A stretch of 60,088 bases of DNA from Bordetella parapertussis (lineage in GTDB: Bacteria; Pseudomonadota; Gammaproteobacteria; Burkholderiales; Burkholderiaceae_E), in the NCBI GenBank assembly GCA_945883285.1, contig CAMCXH010000003.1, forward strand, positions 1 to 60,088, in the 5' to 3' direction. Below the pieces are notes generated by a model. The model made no database searches and had not been told where the DNA came from. It was given only the letters and a program-made list of their open reading frames with translations. Every line of letters begins with the position of its first letter. The first letter of the stretch is position 1. This document shows positions 1 through 9,152 of this stretch, piece after piece. A program made the position numbers and the translations under genes.

Positions 1-11
1 GGCAAGCGTGC

Positions 12-1103
12 TCATGCTGCAGCGAACGCCGAAATCCGTTCTGCGCGTCGATACCAGGAGTGTTCGCGCAGCGTCTCATCGCGCGCCAGTCGCGCACGGT
101 TTTCCGCTTCGTCCGGGTGCGCCAAAAGATTACCGAGCGCCTCAGCGACCGACCCCGGACGCTCCGGATCGAAGCACCAGGCCTTGCGATCGTCAATGAT
201 TTCGGCAACCGACCCCACCGGCGAACCCAGAACAGGCCTGCCACTCGCCAGATACTCAAAGAGTTTGAGCGGCGACGTGCACCAGTGAATCGGCGACTGG
301 CGAGTCGTCATGTAAAAAAGCACGTCTGCGACGGCCTGATAGCGCCGAACGGAATCGATGGACTGGCGCGGCACAAACTCGATGTTATTCACGCTACGCA
401 CCTCGTAATGTCTGCGCACCCGCTCGACATCCTCAGCACTTCCGCCCACCTGTACAAAGAGCACTCGCGGATCTGCTCGGCAGACCTGCTCGAAGAGCTC
501 CGCTCCTCGACCGACGAAAAGACTTCCTGTATGGACGACCAGCACCCGATCGTGTGGCAAGCCAAGGGCATCGCGAAGCGCCGCACGCTCCTCGCCACCA
601 CGGTCAGGATATTGCTCAGGAAACACGCCATCATGGGCGCTCAAGACACGTTCACGCGGTATTCCGAAATGCTTGACGTAGTAGTCGGTCAAGGCTTCGG
701 AAATACATACCAGGCGAAACCGCTCGGACCTCACGAGTAAGGCTGTCAGCCTGCGCGCAGCAACGCCGACCGGATCCTTATGCGCCTCGTAGACCGCCCG
801 ACCACCGCTCAGGACCGTCGCGGCGGCGACACCGATATCGCGAGTAAAAACGACGCTCTCTTGCGAGGCGCGACTGACGCGAACGGCCTCGGCACAAAAC
901 GCTGGATAACGGGCGAGGCGACTTGGCGCGGTGCGACGCGTCCATGCGAATGCAACCTCGGGCGCCGGCTCGGAACTCGCTGCCGAGACCAGACGAAAAT
1001 CAGCGCCGAGCTGCCGATGAAAGGCATGCGACATCGAGAGGATCTGTCCTGCTTGAGCCGCAGGAGACGGCACGGCAACGCGCGTCACATAGGTCAGGCG
1101 CAT
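12..1103 (-). CDS. Glycosyltransferase, GT4-like (GT-B fold)
   Basis: Predicted cytoplasmic glycosyltransferase that adds a sugar to the lipid-linked repeat unit of the exopolysaccharide made by this cluster. The C-terminal half has the usual retaining GT-B signature: a VVHTGSLFVGRG nucleotide-binding turn, then SPLKLFEYLASGRPVLGSP with the conserved acidic residue, then VAEII. The start chosen is the ATG at 1103 (363 aa, MRLTYVTRVAVP), which overlaps the stop of the upstream glycosyltransferase by 10 bases and begins at the first beta strand; an open frame extends further upstream but would only encode unrelated sequence inside the neighbour. It is the last cluster gene visible; more genes probably lie left of base 1. 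Donor and acceptor sugars cannot be read from sequence. Confidence 0.85.
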   Translation of the reverse strand: MRLTYVTRVAVPSPAAQAGQILSMSHAFHRQLGADFRLVSAASSEPAPEVAFAWTRRTAPSRLARYPAFCAEAVRVSRASQESVVFTRDIGVAAATVLSGGRAVYEAHKDPVGVAARRLTALLVRSERFRLVCISEALTDYYVKHFGIPRERVLSAHDGVFPEQYPDRGGEERAALRDALGLPHDRVLVVHTGSLFVGRGAELFEQVCRADPRVLFVQVGGSAEDVERVRRHYEVRSVNNIEFVPRQSIDSVRRYQAVADVLFYMTTRQSPIHWCTSPLKLFEYLASGRPVLGSPVGSVAEIIDDRKAWCFDPERPGSVAEALGNLLAHPDEAENRARLARDETLREHSWYRRAERISAFAAA

Positions 1104-2314
1104 ACAAGCTCCGCTTTCGGCTGCGATTCGCTCGCAAGGCGAGCATGAAGCTCGGCCACCCGCGTCGCATATCGATCCCATGTGAATTCACGGACGCGCT
1201 CGCGAGCAGCAGCACCCATTGTGCGAACGCGATCGGGATGAACACTGAACCAGTGCATCCGATCGCGCAACGCCGCCACATCTCCCGCCTCAATCACGAA
1301 ACCATCAATGCCATCGCGCACGATTGCTCCGGTGCTCTCGGTCACAATCGCGGGCAACCCATTGGACATGGCCTGGTAGACCGACTTGGCGGATCCCTCC
1401 AGCCAGGACGGCAGCACAAAGACATCACATCCTGGGAGATATGCGGACATATCGACGAACCCTGGGGTCAGCACTTGCCCTTGCCGCGAAGCAGCGATCG
1501 CGCAGCCAACTTCCGGAAACACGCGGCCGCACAGGTGAAGCCGGTGCTGTTCCAAGGCCGGGTCAGCCCATGCCTCGAGCAGCTCAATGACACCTTTTCG
1601 CCGACTGACATTGCCGGCGAAGACGAAATCGAGCCCTCTTTTGCTCGTCGGATTCCGCGACGCCGAATCCGGCAAAGCGACAACGTCGTCAGAACCGAAC
1701 TCGACCACATGGATTCGTTCGGCGGGCACGCCTGCAAAGGCAAGTTCACGGGCAACGAACTGCGACGGCGCGAGCAGCAGGTCGGCGGCCTTGAACGCAG
1801 CCAGTTCAATCTCGATCATCGCCGGGGTATCAAGCAGGAAGTTGGCTCTTCCCTGCGAACGCAAACGAGCCGCATAAGTCTGGGGCGCAATAGGGACATC
1901 AAGGACCACCTTCAGACCGCGCGCTTTCAATGTTTTGATGAGATTCGGGCATGTATCCCAGACATGGGCGACCGCAACGCCGGGAGGCACTGCGGCATCC
2001 ATCCGGGACTGCGCGAAAGCCTCGAAAAGTCTGATATCCAGAGGCCTGTGATTGAAGCTTGGCGCGACATAGATCCGTGCGGCATTCAGTGCTCTGGGTA
2101 TGTGGCCCAGCCAGCCCATTCCAAGGTAGTGAACGCCGGAAGTCTGCACTTCGGCTCCTCTGGACAGACAGGTCACTGGCGCGAGCCTGCCCACATCTTG
2201 CGGCAAGACCTTTGCGGTTCTCATACCGATGTTCCCGGGGCGACCCACAAACGAGTTCACAAAATGGGCCACGCCTGCGCCATGGCCTTGTCGGTACTCT
2301 GGGCCGGATTTCAT
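1094..2314 (-). CDS. Glycosyltransferase, GT4-like (GT-B fold)
   Basis: Second GT-B glycosyltransferase of the cluster, 406 aa from ATG 2314. That start gives an ATGA overlap with the stop of the polymerase-like gene; a start at 2407 would run deep into that gene. Visible family features are LDFVFAGNVSRRKG (nucleotide-sugar domain start), LPSWLEGSAKSVYQAMSNG and IVTESTGAIVRDGIDGFVI, the donor-binding loop with its conserved glutamate. It should act on undecaprenyl-linked intermediates at the inner face of the membrane. The overlaps on both sides imply translational coupling with the polymerase-like gene and the last glycosyltransferase. Specific linkage unknown. Confidence 0.87.
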   Translation of the reverse strand: MKSGPEYRQGHGAGVAHFVNSFVGRPGNIGMRTAKVLPQDVGRLAPVTCLSRGAEVQTSGVHYLGMGWLGHIPRALNAARIYVAPSFNHRPLDIRLFEAFAQSRMDAAVPPGVAVAHVWDTCPNLIKTLKARGLKVVLDVPIAPQTYAARLRSQGRANFLLDTPAMIEIELAAFKAADLLLAPSQFVARELAFAGVPAERIHVVEFGSDDVVALPDSASRNPTSKRGLDFVFAGNVSRRKGVIELLEAWADPALEQHRLHLCGRVFPEVGCAIAASRQGQVLTPGFVDMSAYLPGCDVFVLPSWLEGSAKSVYQAMSNGLPAIVTESTGAIVRDGIDGFVIEAGDVAALRDRMHWFSVHPDRVRTMGAAARERVREFTWDRYATRVAELHARLASESQPKAELVCA

Positions 2315-3390
2315 GCGAGGCTCCCGGGAAGCAAAGCGGCAAGCACGACAAGCTTGGCGGCCGCCAGCAAAGTGATCGTCATGCCCGGCATCAGGCCAGG
2401 AAGACACAGGATCGGCACCAGGAATACCCGCTGCGCGAGAGACAAGTCGGGGTAGAGCACCAAGCCAGCGGCAGCGACGACCAGCGACAGCACCAGCAGC
2501 CGATGGCGGTCGTCCGCAATCGAACGAGTGATCTGCAAATCAGTCGTCGCCCTTGCGGGCGGCGCAATCATGCCGGCCCACCAGACGAGCGCCGCTGGTG
2601 CGACAACGCCGAGCAGCAACTGCGCGGCGAGGCTTGGCGTCAGATCTGACGTGGTCCCGATGCCGCGCGATACCGATTCCGACTCAGAGACATTCAGAAA
2701 GAAATCGAGCGCTGCGGCGGCTGGCAGCAGGGGCGAACCTGTCAAGAGACGAAACAGCATTGCCCCGACGGCCAGAGCGAGAACAGTCTTCAATAATGCG
2801 GGACGCTTTTCGAAAAAAATGGCAACCCACCAGAGCGCTGCCAGGATCAGGACGATTCGCCCGTGCAGTCCAAAGCCCACCGCCCAGAGCGCCCAGCGCC
2901 ATCCACTCTTACGCTGGATCGCACCGAACAGAAAGACGAGTGCCGCGAGGCTGCTGCGACTCGAGTTCAGCGTGATATCCAGGAAAAGGCGGTCACAGAC
3001 CGCAAACACCAGCGCAATCGGCACACCCACCCAATGGATGAGGTTTCGTCTTGCGAGTGTGACGAGGAAACCGCAGATCAGGCTGACCATCAGCGCGGAC
3101 AGAACAAACCCGAAGGCCTCGGGTGAAAGCCTGTCTGGCAAGATGTTCAGGAGCAAGGTAAACCCGCGATCCCGCGCATCCGGATCAACCAGCAGGGCCG
3201 CCGAGGCCCGATACCAGCGGTAATACTCGGCGCGGTCCTGAGCCACTTGATCGCTCACTGCCAGGTAGAGCCCGACGAAAGCAATCGAGATCTGGGGAAC
3301 CGCGAGCGCTCGCGCGCCAGGCGACCAGCGCGGCGCGAGTCCTGCGAAGAGCGCCCCGGCAAGCAGGACCGAGATCGCCATGGCGATCAT
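2311..3390 (-). CDS. Polysaccharide polymerase-like integral membrane protein (EpsG/Wzy type)
   Basis: Probable inner-membrane polymerase that joins lipid-linked repeat units in the periplasm. The 359-aa product (ATG 3390, ATGA overlap with the acetyltransferase stop) is almost entirely hydrophobic, with about nine to ten predicted membrane segments. A polar stretch early in the protein (QVAQDRAEYYRWYRAS, roughly residues 45-60) resembles the first periplasmic loop of EpsG-family proteins, and the segment DRLFLDITLNSSRSSLA carries the conserved-looking Asn/Arg pair seen in that group. Wzy proteins share little sequence identity, so the call rests on topology plus position between flippase, acetyltransferase and glycosyltransferases. 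It could instead be an unrelated membrane component of the cluster. Confidence 0.7.
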   Translation of the reverse strand: MIAMAISVLLAGALFAGLAPRWSPGARALAVPQISIAFVGLYLAVSDQVAQDRAEYYRWYRASAALLVDPDARDRGFTLLLNILPDRLSPEAFGFVLSALMVSLICGFLVTLARRNLIHWVGVPIALVFAVCDRLFLDITLNSSRSSLAALVFLFGAIQRKSGWRWALWAVGFGLHGRIVLILAALWWVAIFFEKRPALLKTVLALAVGAMLFRLLTGSPLLPAAAALDFFLNVSESESVSRGIGTTSDLTPSLAAQLLLGVVAPAALVWWAGMIAPPARATTDLQITRSIADDRHRLLVLSLVVAAAGLVLYPDLSLAQRVFLVPILCLPGLMPGMTITLLAAAKLVVLAALLPGSLA

Positions 3391-3896
3391 CGTACCGCTC
3401 CAAGTCTGCGCACAATTCGCGCGGGAGCACCCGCACACAGGGTTTCGCGCTCGACATCCCGAAGGACCACCGAATTGGCACCGACTACCGCGCCCTCCCC
3501 GATGCTGACCCCGGCACCAACAACGACTCCCGCGCCAAGCCAGACATGGTCCCCAATTGTGATTGGCGCAGCATCGTGGATCCCGTCGGAAACCGGGATC
3601 CTCAACCTGGCTGTATGCAATTGCGTAGCCGCTGACAAGTGAACATTGCGACCAATCTCGATCGGCGCACGCAAATTGAATAGCACTCCTGGATTGATCG
3701 TACTGCCCGCCCCGATCGTCAGATTGCGAGCGTCCCCAACCAGCTGAAACGCACCGAAAGCTCGCACGCCCTCCCCCAGGTGAGCGCCCTGCAGCCGCAG
3801 CCTGAGCAGCCGACCACGATTCGCCATTCGGACCAGGGCACGGTCCAGCTTGCCGTAAAGGGTTATCACCCAGTCAAGCATCGCGGGTATGTCCAT
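3387..3896 (-). CDS. Left-handed beta-helix acyl/acetyltransferase
   Basis: Probable O-acetyltransferase decorating a sugar of the polysaccharide, using acetyl-CoA in the cytoplasm. The C-terminal half is a hexapeptide-repeat beta helix (APITIGDHVWLGAGVVVGAG, then VSIGEGAVVGANSVV) ending in the AGAPARIVRR motif typical of the NodL/LacA/WbbJ group; the catalytic His is likely in the ITIGDHVW or ATQLHTAR segment. Start uncertain: ATG 3896 (169 aa, MDIPAMLDW) overlaps the flippase gene by 23 bases, ATG 3881 overlaps by 8; neither has a clear ribosome site. The open frame continues to 4097 but that part lies in the flippase gene. Its 3' end overlaps the polymerase-like gene (ATGA). Confidence 0.82.
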   Translation of the reverse strand: MDIPAMLDWVITLYGKLDRALVRMANRGRLLRLRLQGAHLGEGVRAFGAFQLVGDARNLTIGAGSTINPGVLFNLRAPIEIGRNVHLSAATQLHTARLRIPVSDGIHDAAPITIGDHVWLGAGVVVGAGVSIGEGAVVGANSVVLRDVERETLCAGAPARIVRRLGAVR

Positions 3897-5142
3897 CAAG
3901 CTGGCGGCGCCACCAGATCGAGAGCGCCGCCGTAACCGCAGCCATCGTCGCAGCCACACCGACGAGTCCCAGCCAGTGTGCGGCCGGCCAGAGCAGCGCC
4001 AGCGATGCAATTGACGCAGCAAAATTTGCCTTGAGCGACAAAGAAGGACTTGTCGAATTGGAGAATGGTCGAGCCCACCACAGACGACCAGAGGCAAACG
4101 CCGTGATCATCATCAGGGCGAAAGCGAGCCACGCTGAAGGCAGCACTGCAATATCGGCCCAGCGCACATAGCCAATCAAAACAGGGACCAGAACCACGGC
4201 GAGCGCAATGTAGGCCTTGGCCAGCCGGCGATCAATCCCGCGGATTGCATCGGATACCGCCGCAGGCTGCCGCAACGACATCGCCTGAACAAAACGCGGA
4301 TAAGAAATCGCCGTAAATGGCGTGCTGAGAAACGTCAAGGGCGACAGAAACTGGCGGAATACGCCATAAAGACCGACGGTCGCCGGACCAGCGGCCAGGC
4401 CCAGGACAAGTGTGTCGATCTGCTGATTTCCGGCCTTCAGCGTTGAGGACACGAAAGTATTGGCGCTGAAACCGAGAAACTCCCTGAGTTGACTGAAGCT
4501 GGCGAAAGACGCTGCCCGCATGCGAAACAGGCGCACGAGCAGGGCGACGCAACACACGGCGGACGTGGCAGCGCACGGCACCAGAACCGCCAGCACCGCC
4601 TGTCGCAGCGTCACCTCTTGTGAGGACGCAAAGAACAAAAGCATGGCCAATTTGCCTGCCTGATCAAACATCGTTGCCAGACCCACCGCGAGGAAGCGCC
4701 CTTCGGACTGCCACATGCCGATTGCGGTGCCGCGAATAACCATACAGACCATCACGAACCCAAAGAGACGCACTTCGCTTCGTGCTTCGGGCATGCTGAG
4801 CGCGTGCGCCGAAAGCGGCTCGGCGAGCCACCACATCAGCGCGAACAGCACGCCGCCAACCGCAAGGTCCAGCGTCACACCGGCCGTTAGTGCAAGTCTG
4901 GCGCGACCCGGTTCGCCGCGGGTCTCGGCCTGCTTGCAAAAAGCCACCACCGCTTCATTAGTTCGAAAGCTCACGAGATTGGTCAGCACCCCTGAGATCG
5001 CCGTCAGCAGCACCATCGCGCCAAAGATGATCAGTCCGGAAGACCGGGTCAACAGGACCATGAACAGGAAGCCGCACCCGAGCGAGACCGCCTGAGCGGC
5101 ATAACCGACCATTGCGTCCTTGCGAAACTGCCTGTCAATCAT
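3874..5142 (-). CDS. Wzx-like polysaccharide flippase (MOP superfamily)
   Basis: Predicted multi-spanning protein that translocates lipid-linked repeat units across the inner membrane. The 422-aa product shows about 12 to 14 hydrophobic segments and the N-terminal pattern of the polysaccharide transport family (FRKDAMVGYAAQAVSLGCGF, then a long run of paired helices). ATG 5142 shares one base with the stop of the Wzz-like gene (TGATG); a TTG one codon earlier is possible. Position directly after the chain-length regulator and before an acetyltransferase and polymerase-like gene supports the role. Substrate specificity cannot be inferred. Confidence 0.85.
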   Translation of the reverse strand: MIDRQFRKDAMVGYAAQAVSLGCGFLFMVLLTRSSGLIIFGAMVLLTAISGVLTNLVSFRTNEAVVAFCKQAETRGEPGRARLALTAGVTLDLAVGGVLFALMWWLAEPLSAHALSMPEARSEVRLFGFVMVCMVIRGTAIGMWQSEGRFLAVGLATMFDQAGKLAMLLFFASSQEVTLRQAVLAVLVPCAATSAVCCVALLVRLFRMRAASFASFSQLREFLGFSANTFVSSTLKAGNQQIDTLVLGLAAGPATVGLYGVFRQFLSPLTFLSTPFTAISYPRFVQAMSLRQPAAVSDAIRGIDRRLAKAYIALAVVLVPVLIGYVRWADIAVLPSAWLAFALMMITAFASGRLWWARPFSNSTSPSLSLKANFAASIASLALLWPAAHWLGLVGVAATMAAVTAALSIWWRRQLDGHTRDA

Positions 5143-6338
5143 CAAGGTCTCGGGCGAGGCGCCCTGCCGATTGCTGCGGCTATTCGCGCCAGCTTCGGGG
5201 CTTCGGCGGGGTCAGCGGCCAGGCGACGCACCGCATCCATCAAAAACAGGGCGCCGAGCATCAGCAGCCCGGTGGTGAGCGCGGTCACCGTTGCGATCAG
5301 ACTGCGCCTCGGAAATGAACGCCGCTGAGGCACGACCGCTTCGTCCACCACCTGGACCAGGGACCCTTCGCGTGCTTCGTCGAGCCGGGCCATTTCATAC
5401 TGTTTTGCAAGCAGTTCGTAGAGCGTTTCGTGGTATTTGAACGTTCGGTAGCGACCGATGTAATCGCCGCTCTCGCTGTTTCCGGCACCGTCGCCTCGCA
5501 CGGCCTGCGACAGCTGACTCTTGAGTGCCTCGAGCTCCTGCTTGGCCTGCCTCAGGTCGGGACTGCTCTCGGAGAGAAAGCCACGCATCGATGCGATCCG
5601 AAGCTCGGTGACCGTGATCGAAGCGCGCAATCTCGCTACCGCCTCAACCGCAGCCCGCGGGTCCGCTTTCAGTACCGACAAGTTCACGCTACTGCTGCGC
5701 AGCAGCTGCTCTGACCGGACCAGCCTATCGCGGGCATCGGCCAGCCTTGACTCGAAAAATGAGCGGCGCTGCGACGATTCTTCGATGGCCAGATTGCGCA
5801 GCATGGTGCGCAGTTCAGTGACGTAGCCATTAGCAAGGGCCGCCGCCCGCGCTGGTTCGGGATCATCAACATCAATGACAATCAGACCGTCCTTACCCGC
5901 AGCCACCGATGAATTCCGTGCAAGCTCGAGGCGTGCGTCTTCGGGCAGGATCGCCTGGTAAACAGCGAAGAGTCCAAACTTTTCAATCAGCCGATCCGCA
6001 ACGCTGCGACTGCGAATCATGGCCACATATTGGTCAGAGGGATTTTTCAGTCCTGCGGTGCCACCGGCAAGTCCTGCGAGCGCTCCCAGCTGCGAGGCGA
6101 CGATCGCGCCCATTCCGCTTTGCTGTTGAGGAGGGAGAATCCTCGCAGTGGCGGTGTAGATCGGCGTCAGTGCATAACTGATCCCCAGTGCGATCGTGCC
6201 GGCAAGTAAGGGAACAACGATCAACTTGCGCCAGTTCTCCACGACAACGACCATCAGATCCAGCAAGGTCGTCGAGCGATCGGCAGACATTGCAGTCCCG
6301 ACAATTGCGTCGTCGGGAGTATTCGCACGTGAGTCCAC
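5142..6338 (-). CDS. Wzz-like polysaccharide co-polymerase / chain-length determinant
   Basis: Inner-membrane protein expected to set polysaccharide chain length and link polymerase to exporter. About 398 aa: first membrane helix around residues 35-58 (LIVVPLLAGTIALGISYAL), then the TPIYTATARILPP motif typical of Wzz, a long periplasmic part with helical Glu/Arg/Leu-rich stretches, and a final helix near residues 345-370 preceded by the Pro-rich VVPQRRSFPRR motif. No C-terminal tyrosine-kinase domain, so it is the stand-alone form. Start: the GTG at 6338 is preceded six bases upstream by GAGGAA (6345-6350, inside the exporter gene), whereas the TTG at 6344 would sit directly on that site. Confidence 0.85.
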   Translation of the reverse strand: MDSRANTPDDAIVGTAMSADRSTTLLDLMVVVVENWRKLIVVPLLAGTIALGISYALTPIYTATARILPPQQQSGMGAIVASQLGALAGLAGGTAGLKNPSDQYVAMIRSRSVADRLIEKFGLFAVYQAILPEDARLELARNSSVAAGKDGLIVIDVDDPEPARAAALANGYVTELRTMLRNLAIEESSQRRSFFESRLADARDRLVRSEQLLRSSSVNLSVLKADPRAAVEAVARLRASITVTELRIASMRGFLSESSPDLRQAKQELEALKSQLSQAVRGDGAGNSESGDYIGRYRTFKYHETLYELLAKQYEMARLDEAREGSLVQVVDEAVVPQRRSFPRRSLIATVTALTTGLLMLGALFLMDAVRRLAADPAEAPKLARIAAAIGRAPRPRP

Positions 6339-6340
6339 GC

Positions 6341-8887
6341 TCAATTCCTCAACACCTGAATCGCCGCCGCCCCCAAGCCCAGCTGATAAATGATCTGGGT
6401 CCAGTCCTTCAAGCCGCGCATGAAGGCGGTGTATCCCGTCTCGCGATCAACCTTGTCCGGAATCACCAGGGTGTCGCCGGGCACCATCACCAGCGACTTG
6501 AGATCACCCCGCCCGACACCCAGGAAACTGCCCTGAGACCGGGTTGTCACGCTGCCATCGGCACGCAGCACAAAGAGATTGGCGATGTCAGCGTTCTCGG
6601 TCGGACCGGCACTCAACAGGTAGTCACCCACGGTGCGGCCCTGCCGCCAGACCAGCACGTTGTCGTTGTAGACCGCGCCGGCAACGCCCACAAACGACGG
6701 GCGCGGTGGAATCACGATTCGATCTCCATCTTCGAGTGTCATTGTTGGCAACTGAGGCGAGGCCGGATCGAGCTCAAGCGCGATACGGCCACTGGGCTTC
6801 ATCGTCCGCAGTCGAGCCAGCCGCTCGCGAGCCAGCCGCTCTTCGGCCTGGATTCGCTGTTGCTGCATCGCAAGCTGCGTCGCATCCGTCACTGTCAGGT
6901 TGGCTGCGCGACTTGCGGCGCCGGCGGTGACCTGCTCCTCGAGCTTTTGCACCACGGTCTGCAAGGTCGCGCTCTGCTGTTTGCGCACACTCTCTCGTGA
7001 GAGTTCGGTGCCAAAGAGATAGGCGTCACGCGTCAGCCCACCCACCCTGGCAACCAGCTGCGGCAGGGTCTCACCTGATTCCACCGAATAGATGCCGGGC
7101 GCAGACACCTCGCCCTCAAGCCTCACCAGTCGGGTCTGACGTGCACGGGGCACCTGAAGGTCGCGCACACCAAAAATCGTCACCACGTCGCCCGGCATCA
7201 GCTCGATGTTCTGCGACTCATCGGCATTGAGCACCACACGCCCGAGGTTAAACGGGATCAGCCGGGTCTTGAGCTCGCCGCGGTCGAGACGCTCGATGAC
7301 CGCATAGTCCCAGTTCACCTCATCGAAGTTGTTGCGGACTTCCTGGCGCGCCTTCTCGAGGTCGACCCGCTGACCGGCGTCGAGCGTGGTCGCATCGCGC
7401 AGGGTGGCATCGCGAAGGGCCGCGTCTTTGCCGCCAGCGCCCGACAGGGTCGCATCACGACCCTGCATGCCCGGCCTTGCAAGCGGCTGCGGATCCTCAA
7501 ACTGCACCAGCAGGTTCTTGCGCAACCAGTAGTCACGCGTGATCAGCGCTTCGCGATCGGGAATCAAATCGCGCACCCGCATGCCGGGCTTGAAGGGATA
7601 ACGCAGTGGCGCGGCCACATTGCCGCGCAGGGTCACCGCGTTGGCAAACTGCGGGCTGATTGCAAAGAGCGTGAGCAGATCGCCGTCGCGCATGCGGCGG
7701 CCCTGGCCGGCCTCATCGAGCGCAAACGACTCGACTTCTCGGCGGACCTTGGCACCGTTGTCGAGCCGTTCGAGCTGGCCGCGCTGCGAGTCAGCCAGGA
7801 TGGTCATGCCACCCGACAAAGCCAGCACTTCGCGGATCGGCGTGTCGTTGCGCAACAGCTCGTAGATGGCCGGTGTATTGAGCGAACCAGTCACCGCCAC
7901 GCGCGGTCCGGCCGGCGGAAACACGATCACATCGCCCGGCAAAAGCTTCATGTCGCGGGTCTTGTCACCCTTGACGATGAACTCATAGAGATCGATGGTC
8001 GAGACCGGCTTGTCGCCGCGCATCAGCTGCACGCGACGCATGCTGCCGTTGGCGTTAGGGCCACCACTTGCAAAGAGCGCATTGACCAGCGTCGACAGGC
8101 TGCTCAGGGTGTACTTGCCCGGCCGGCGCGCCTGTCCGACCACATAGACATCGATGCCGCGCAACTGGCCAAGGGTCGCCGACAAAGTGAAGTTGCGAAA
8201 GCTCTTGCCAAGCTGCTGAGTCAGCACTTTTTCAAGTTCGCCCACGCGCACGCCCGCAAGCTGCACCGCGCCGACCTTGGGCAAGACGATCTGACCATCG
8301 CGATCGACCACCGGACGCAGCTCGAAGTCGAGCACGCCGGTGGAACGCACAATGACTTCATCACCCGGGCCGATCACATAGTCGGCCGGCACCGGCACTG
8401 CGCCAATCGGGGCAAAGCTGCCCGGCGCCTCATCGAACAGACTTGCGCCGAAGATCGGCAGCAGCCGACCCGTGCCGGTCTGGATGAACTTCTGAAAATC
8501 ATTCGGCTCCAAAGGCGGCAGGGGGCGGGTCAGCGCGCCCTGCAACTGCGGATCGGAAAAGTCGGTCGGGCGCGCACCCATCGGCATGGCCACCCCACCG
8601 GGCAGACCGCCTCGACCCAGGCCGCGCGGCAAGCCACCGGCACCACCGGGTCCCTGGCCTGCGCCACTCCCGAAACCATTGCTGTCGCTGTTGTCATCAC
8701 CACCACTGCCAAGCCCCATGGCGGCCGCGGCACTGCGGGCGCCCGATGTGCCACCGCTGCCGGCACCCGCGCCAAAGAGGCCACCAGCGGATTGAGCCGC
8801 GGCCGGTGGCATGGCAGCCGCCAGCATCAATGCAGAAAAGGCGGCGAGTCGAATCGTCGAAATCGAATGGCTGAACATTGAATTCAT
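6341..8887 (-). CDS. SLBB-domain polysaccharide export protein (Wza/OPX type)
   Basis: Outer-membrane exporter for the cluster's polysaccharide, 848 aa and much longer than Wza (about 380) because of several SLBB domains in series. Order: signal peptide (residues about 1-32, ending AAAMPPAAAQ), a Gly/Ser-rich low-complexity stretch (about 35-100), the poly-export domain (DYVIGPGDEVIVRSTG), then repeated SLBB units (LAGVRVGELEK, YVVGQARRPGKYTL, VAVTGSLNTPAIYELL, LRGNVAAPLRYPFKPG, LEGEVSAPGIYSV, VGVAGAVYNDNVL) and a C-terminal hydrophobic helix suited to spanning the outer membrane. ATG 8887 has GGGG a few bases upstream; ATG 8878 is an alternative. A short RDATL repeat lies near 7390-7450. First gene of the coupled cluster, so its promoter should lie in 8888-9150. 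Confidence 0.9.
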   Translation of the reverse strand: MNSMFSHSISTIRLAAFSALMLAAAMPPAAAQSAGGLFGAGAGSGGTSGARSAAAAMGLGSGGDDNSDSNGFGSGAGQGPGGAGGLPRGLGRGGLPGGVAMPMGARPTDFSDPQLQGALTRPLPPLEPNDFQKFIQTGTGRLLPIFGASLFDEAPGSFAPIGAVPVPADYVIGPGDEVIVRSTGVLDFELRPVVDRDGQIVLPKVGAVQLAGVRVGELEKVLTQQLGKSFRNFTLSATLGQLRGIDVYVVGQARRPGKYTLSSLSTLVNALFASGGPNANGSMRRVQLMRGDKPVSTIDLYEFIVKGDKTRDMKLLPGDVIVFPPAGPRVAVTGSLNTPAIYELLRNDTPIREVLALSGGMTILADSQRGQLERLDNGAKVRREVESFALDEAGQGRRMRDGDLLTLFAISPQFANAVTLRGNVAAPLRYPFKPGMRVRDLIPDREALITRDYWLRKNLLVQFEDPQPLARPGMQGRDATLSGAGGKDAALRDATLRDATTLDAGQRVDLEKARQEVRNNFDEVNWDYAVIERLDRGELKTRLIPFNLGRVVLNADESQNIELMPGDVVTIFGVRDLQVPRARQTRLVRLEGEVSAPGIYSVESGETLPQLVARVGGLTRDAYLFGTELSRESVRKQQSATLQTVVQKLEEQVTAGAASRAANLTVTDATQLAMQQQRIQAEERLARERLARLRTMKPSGRIALELDPASPQLPTMTLEDGDRIVIPPRPSFVGVAGAVYNDNVLVWRQGRTVGDYLLSAGPTENADIANLFVLRADGSVTTRSQGSFLGVGRGDLKSLVMVPGDTLVIPDKVDRETGYTAFMRGLKDWTQIIYQLGLGAAAIQVLRN

Positions 8888-9152
8888 GAGCCCCGAGGCC
8901 AGCATGACCGATGCCGCTGACCAGTTGGTAGACAAGTTGAGCCGAGTGTAGCCGCGCCATCCAAGCGGTCGCATACCGCCTTTCGGTGCACTGACCGTCC
9001 ACACCGCAGGGCTCGCCGTTCGGCGTGAAACTGTGGTCACTGCGCAGTTGGTTTCCGACGAACGGACGAACGGCGCCACCTCGAAGGCGCGCCAATCGCA
9101 ACAGCAATCCTGGCGTCCAATCGACTGCAGTCGCCTGAGGTAAGATTAGACC

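Noticed and set aside
923-2455. 510-codon plus-strand open frame
   Set aside because: Antisense to the two glycosyltransferase genes; composition unlike a folded protein.
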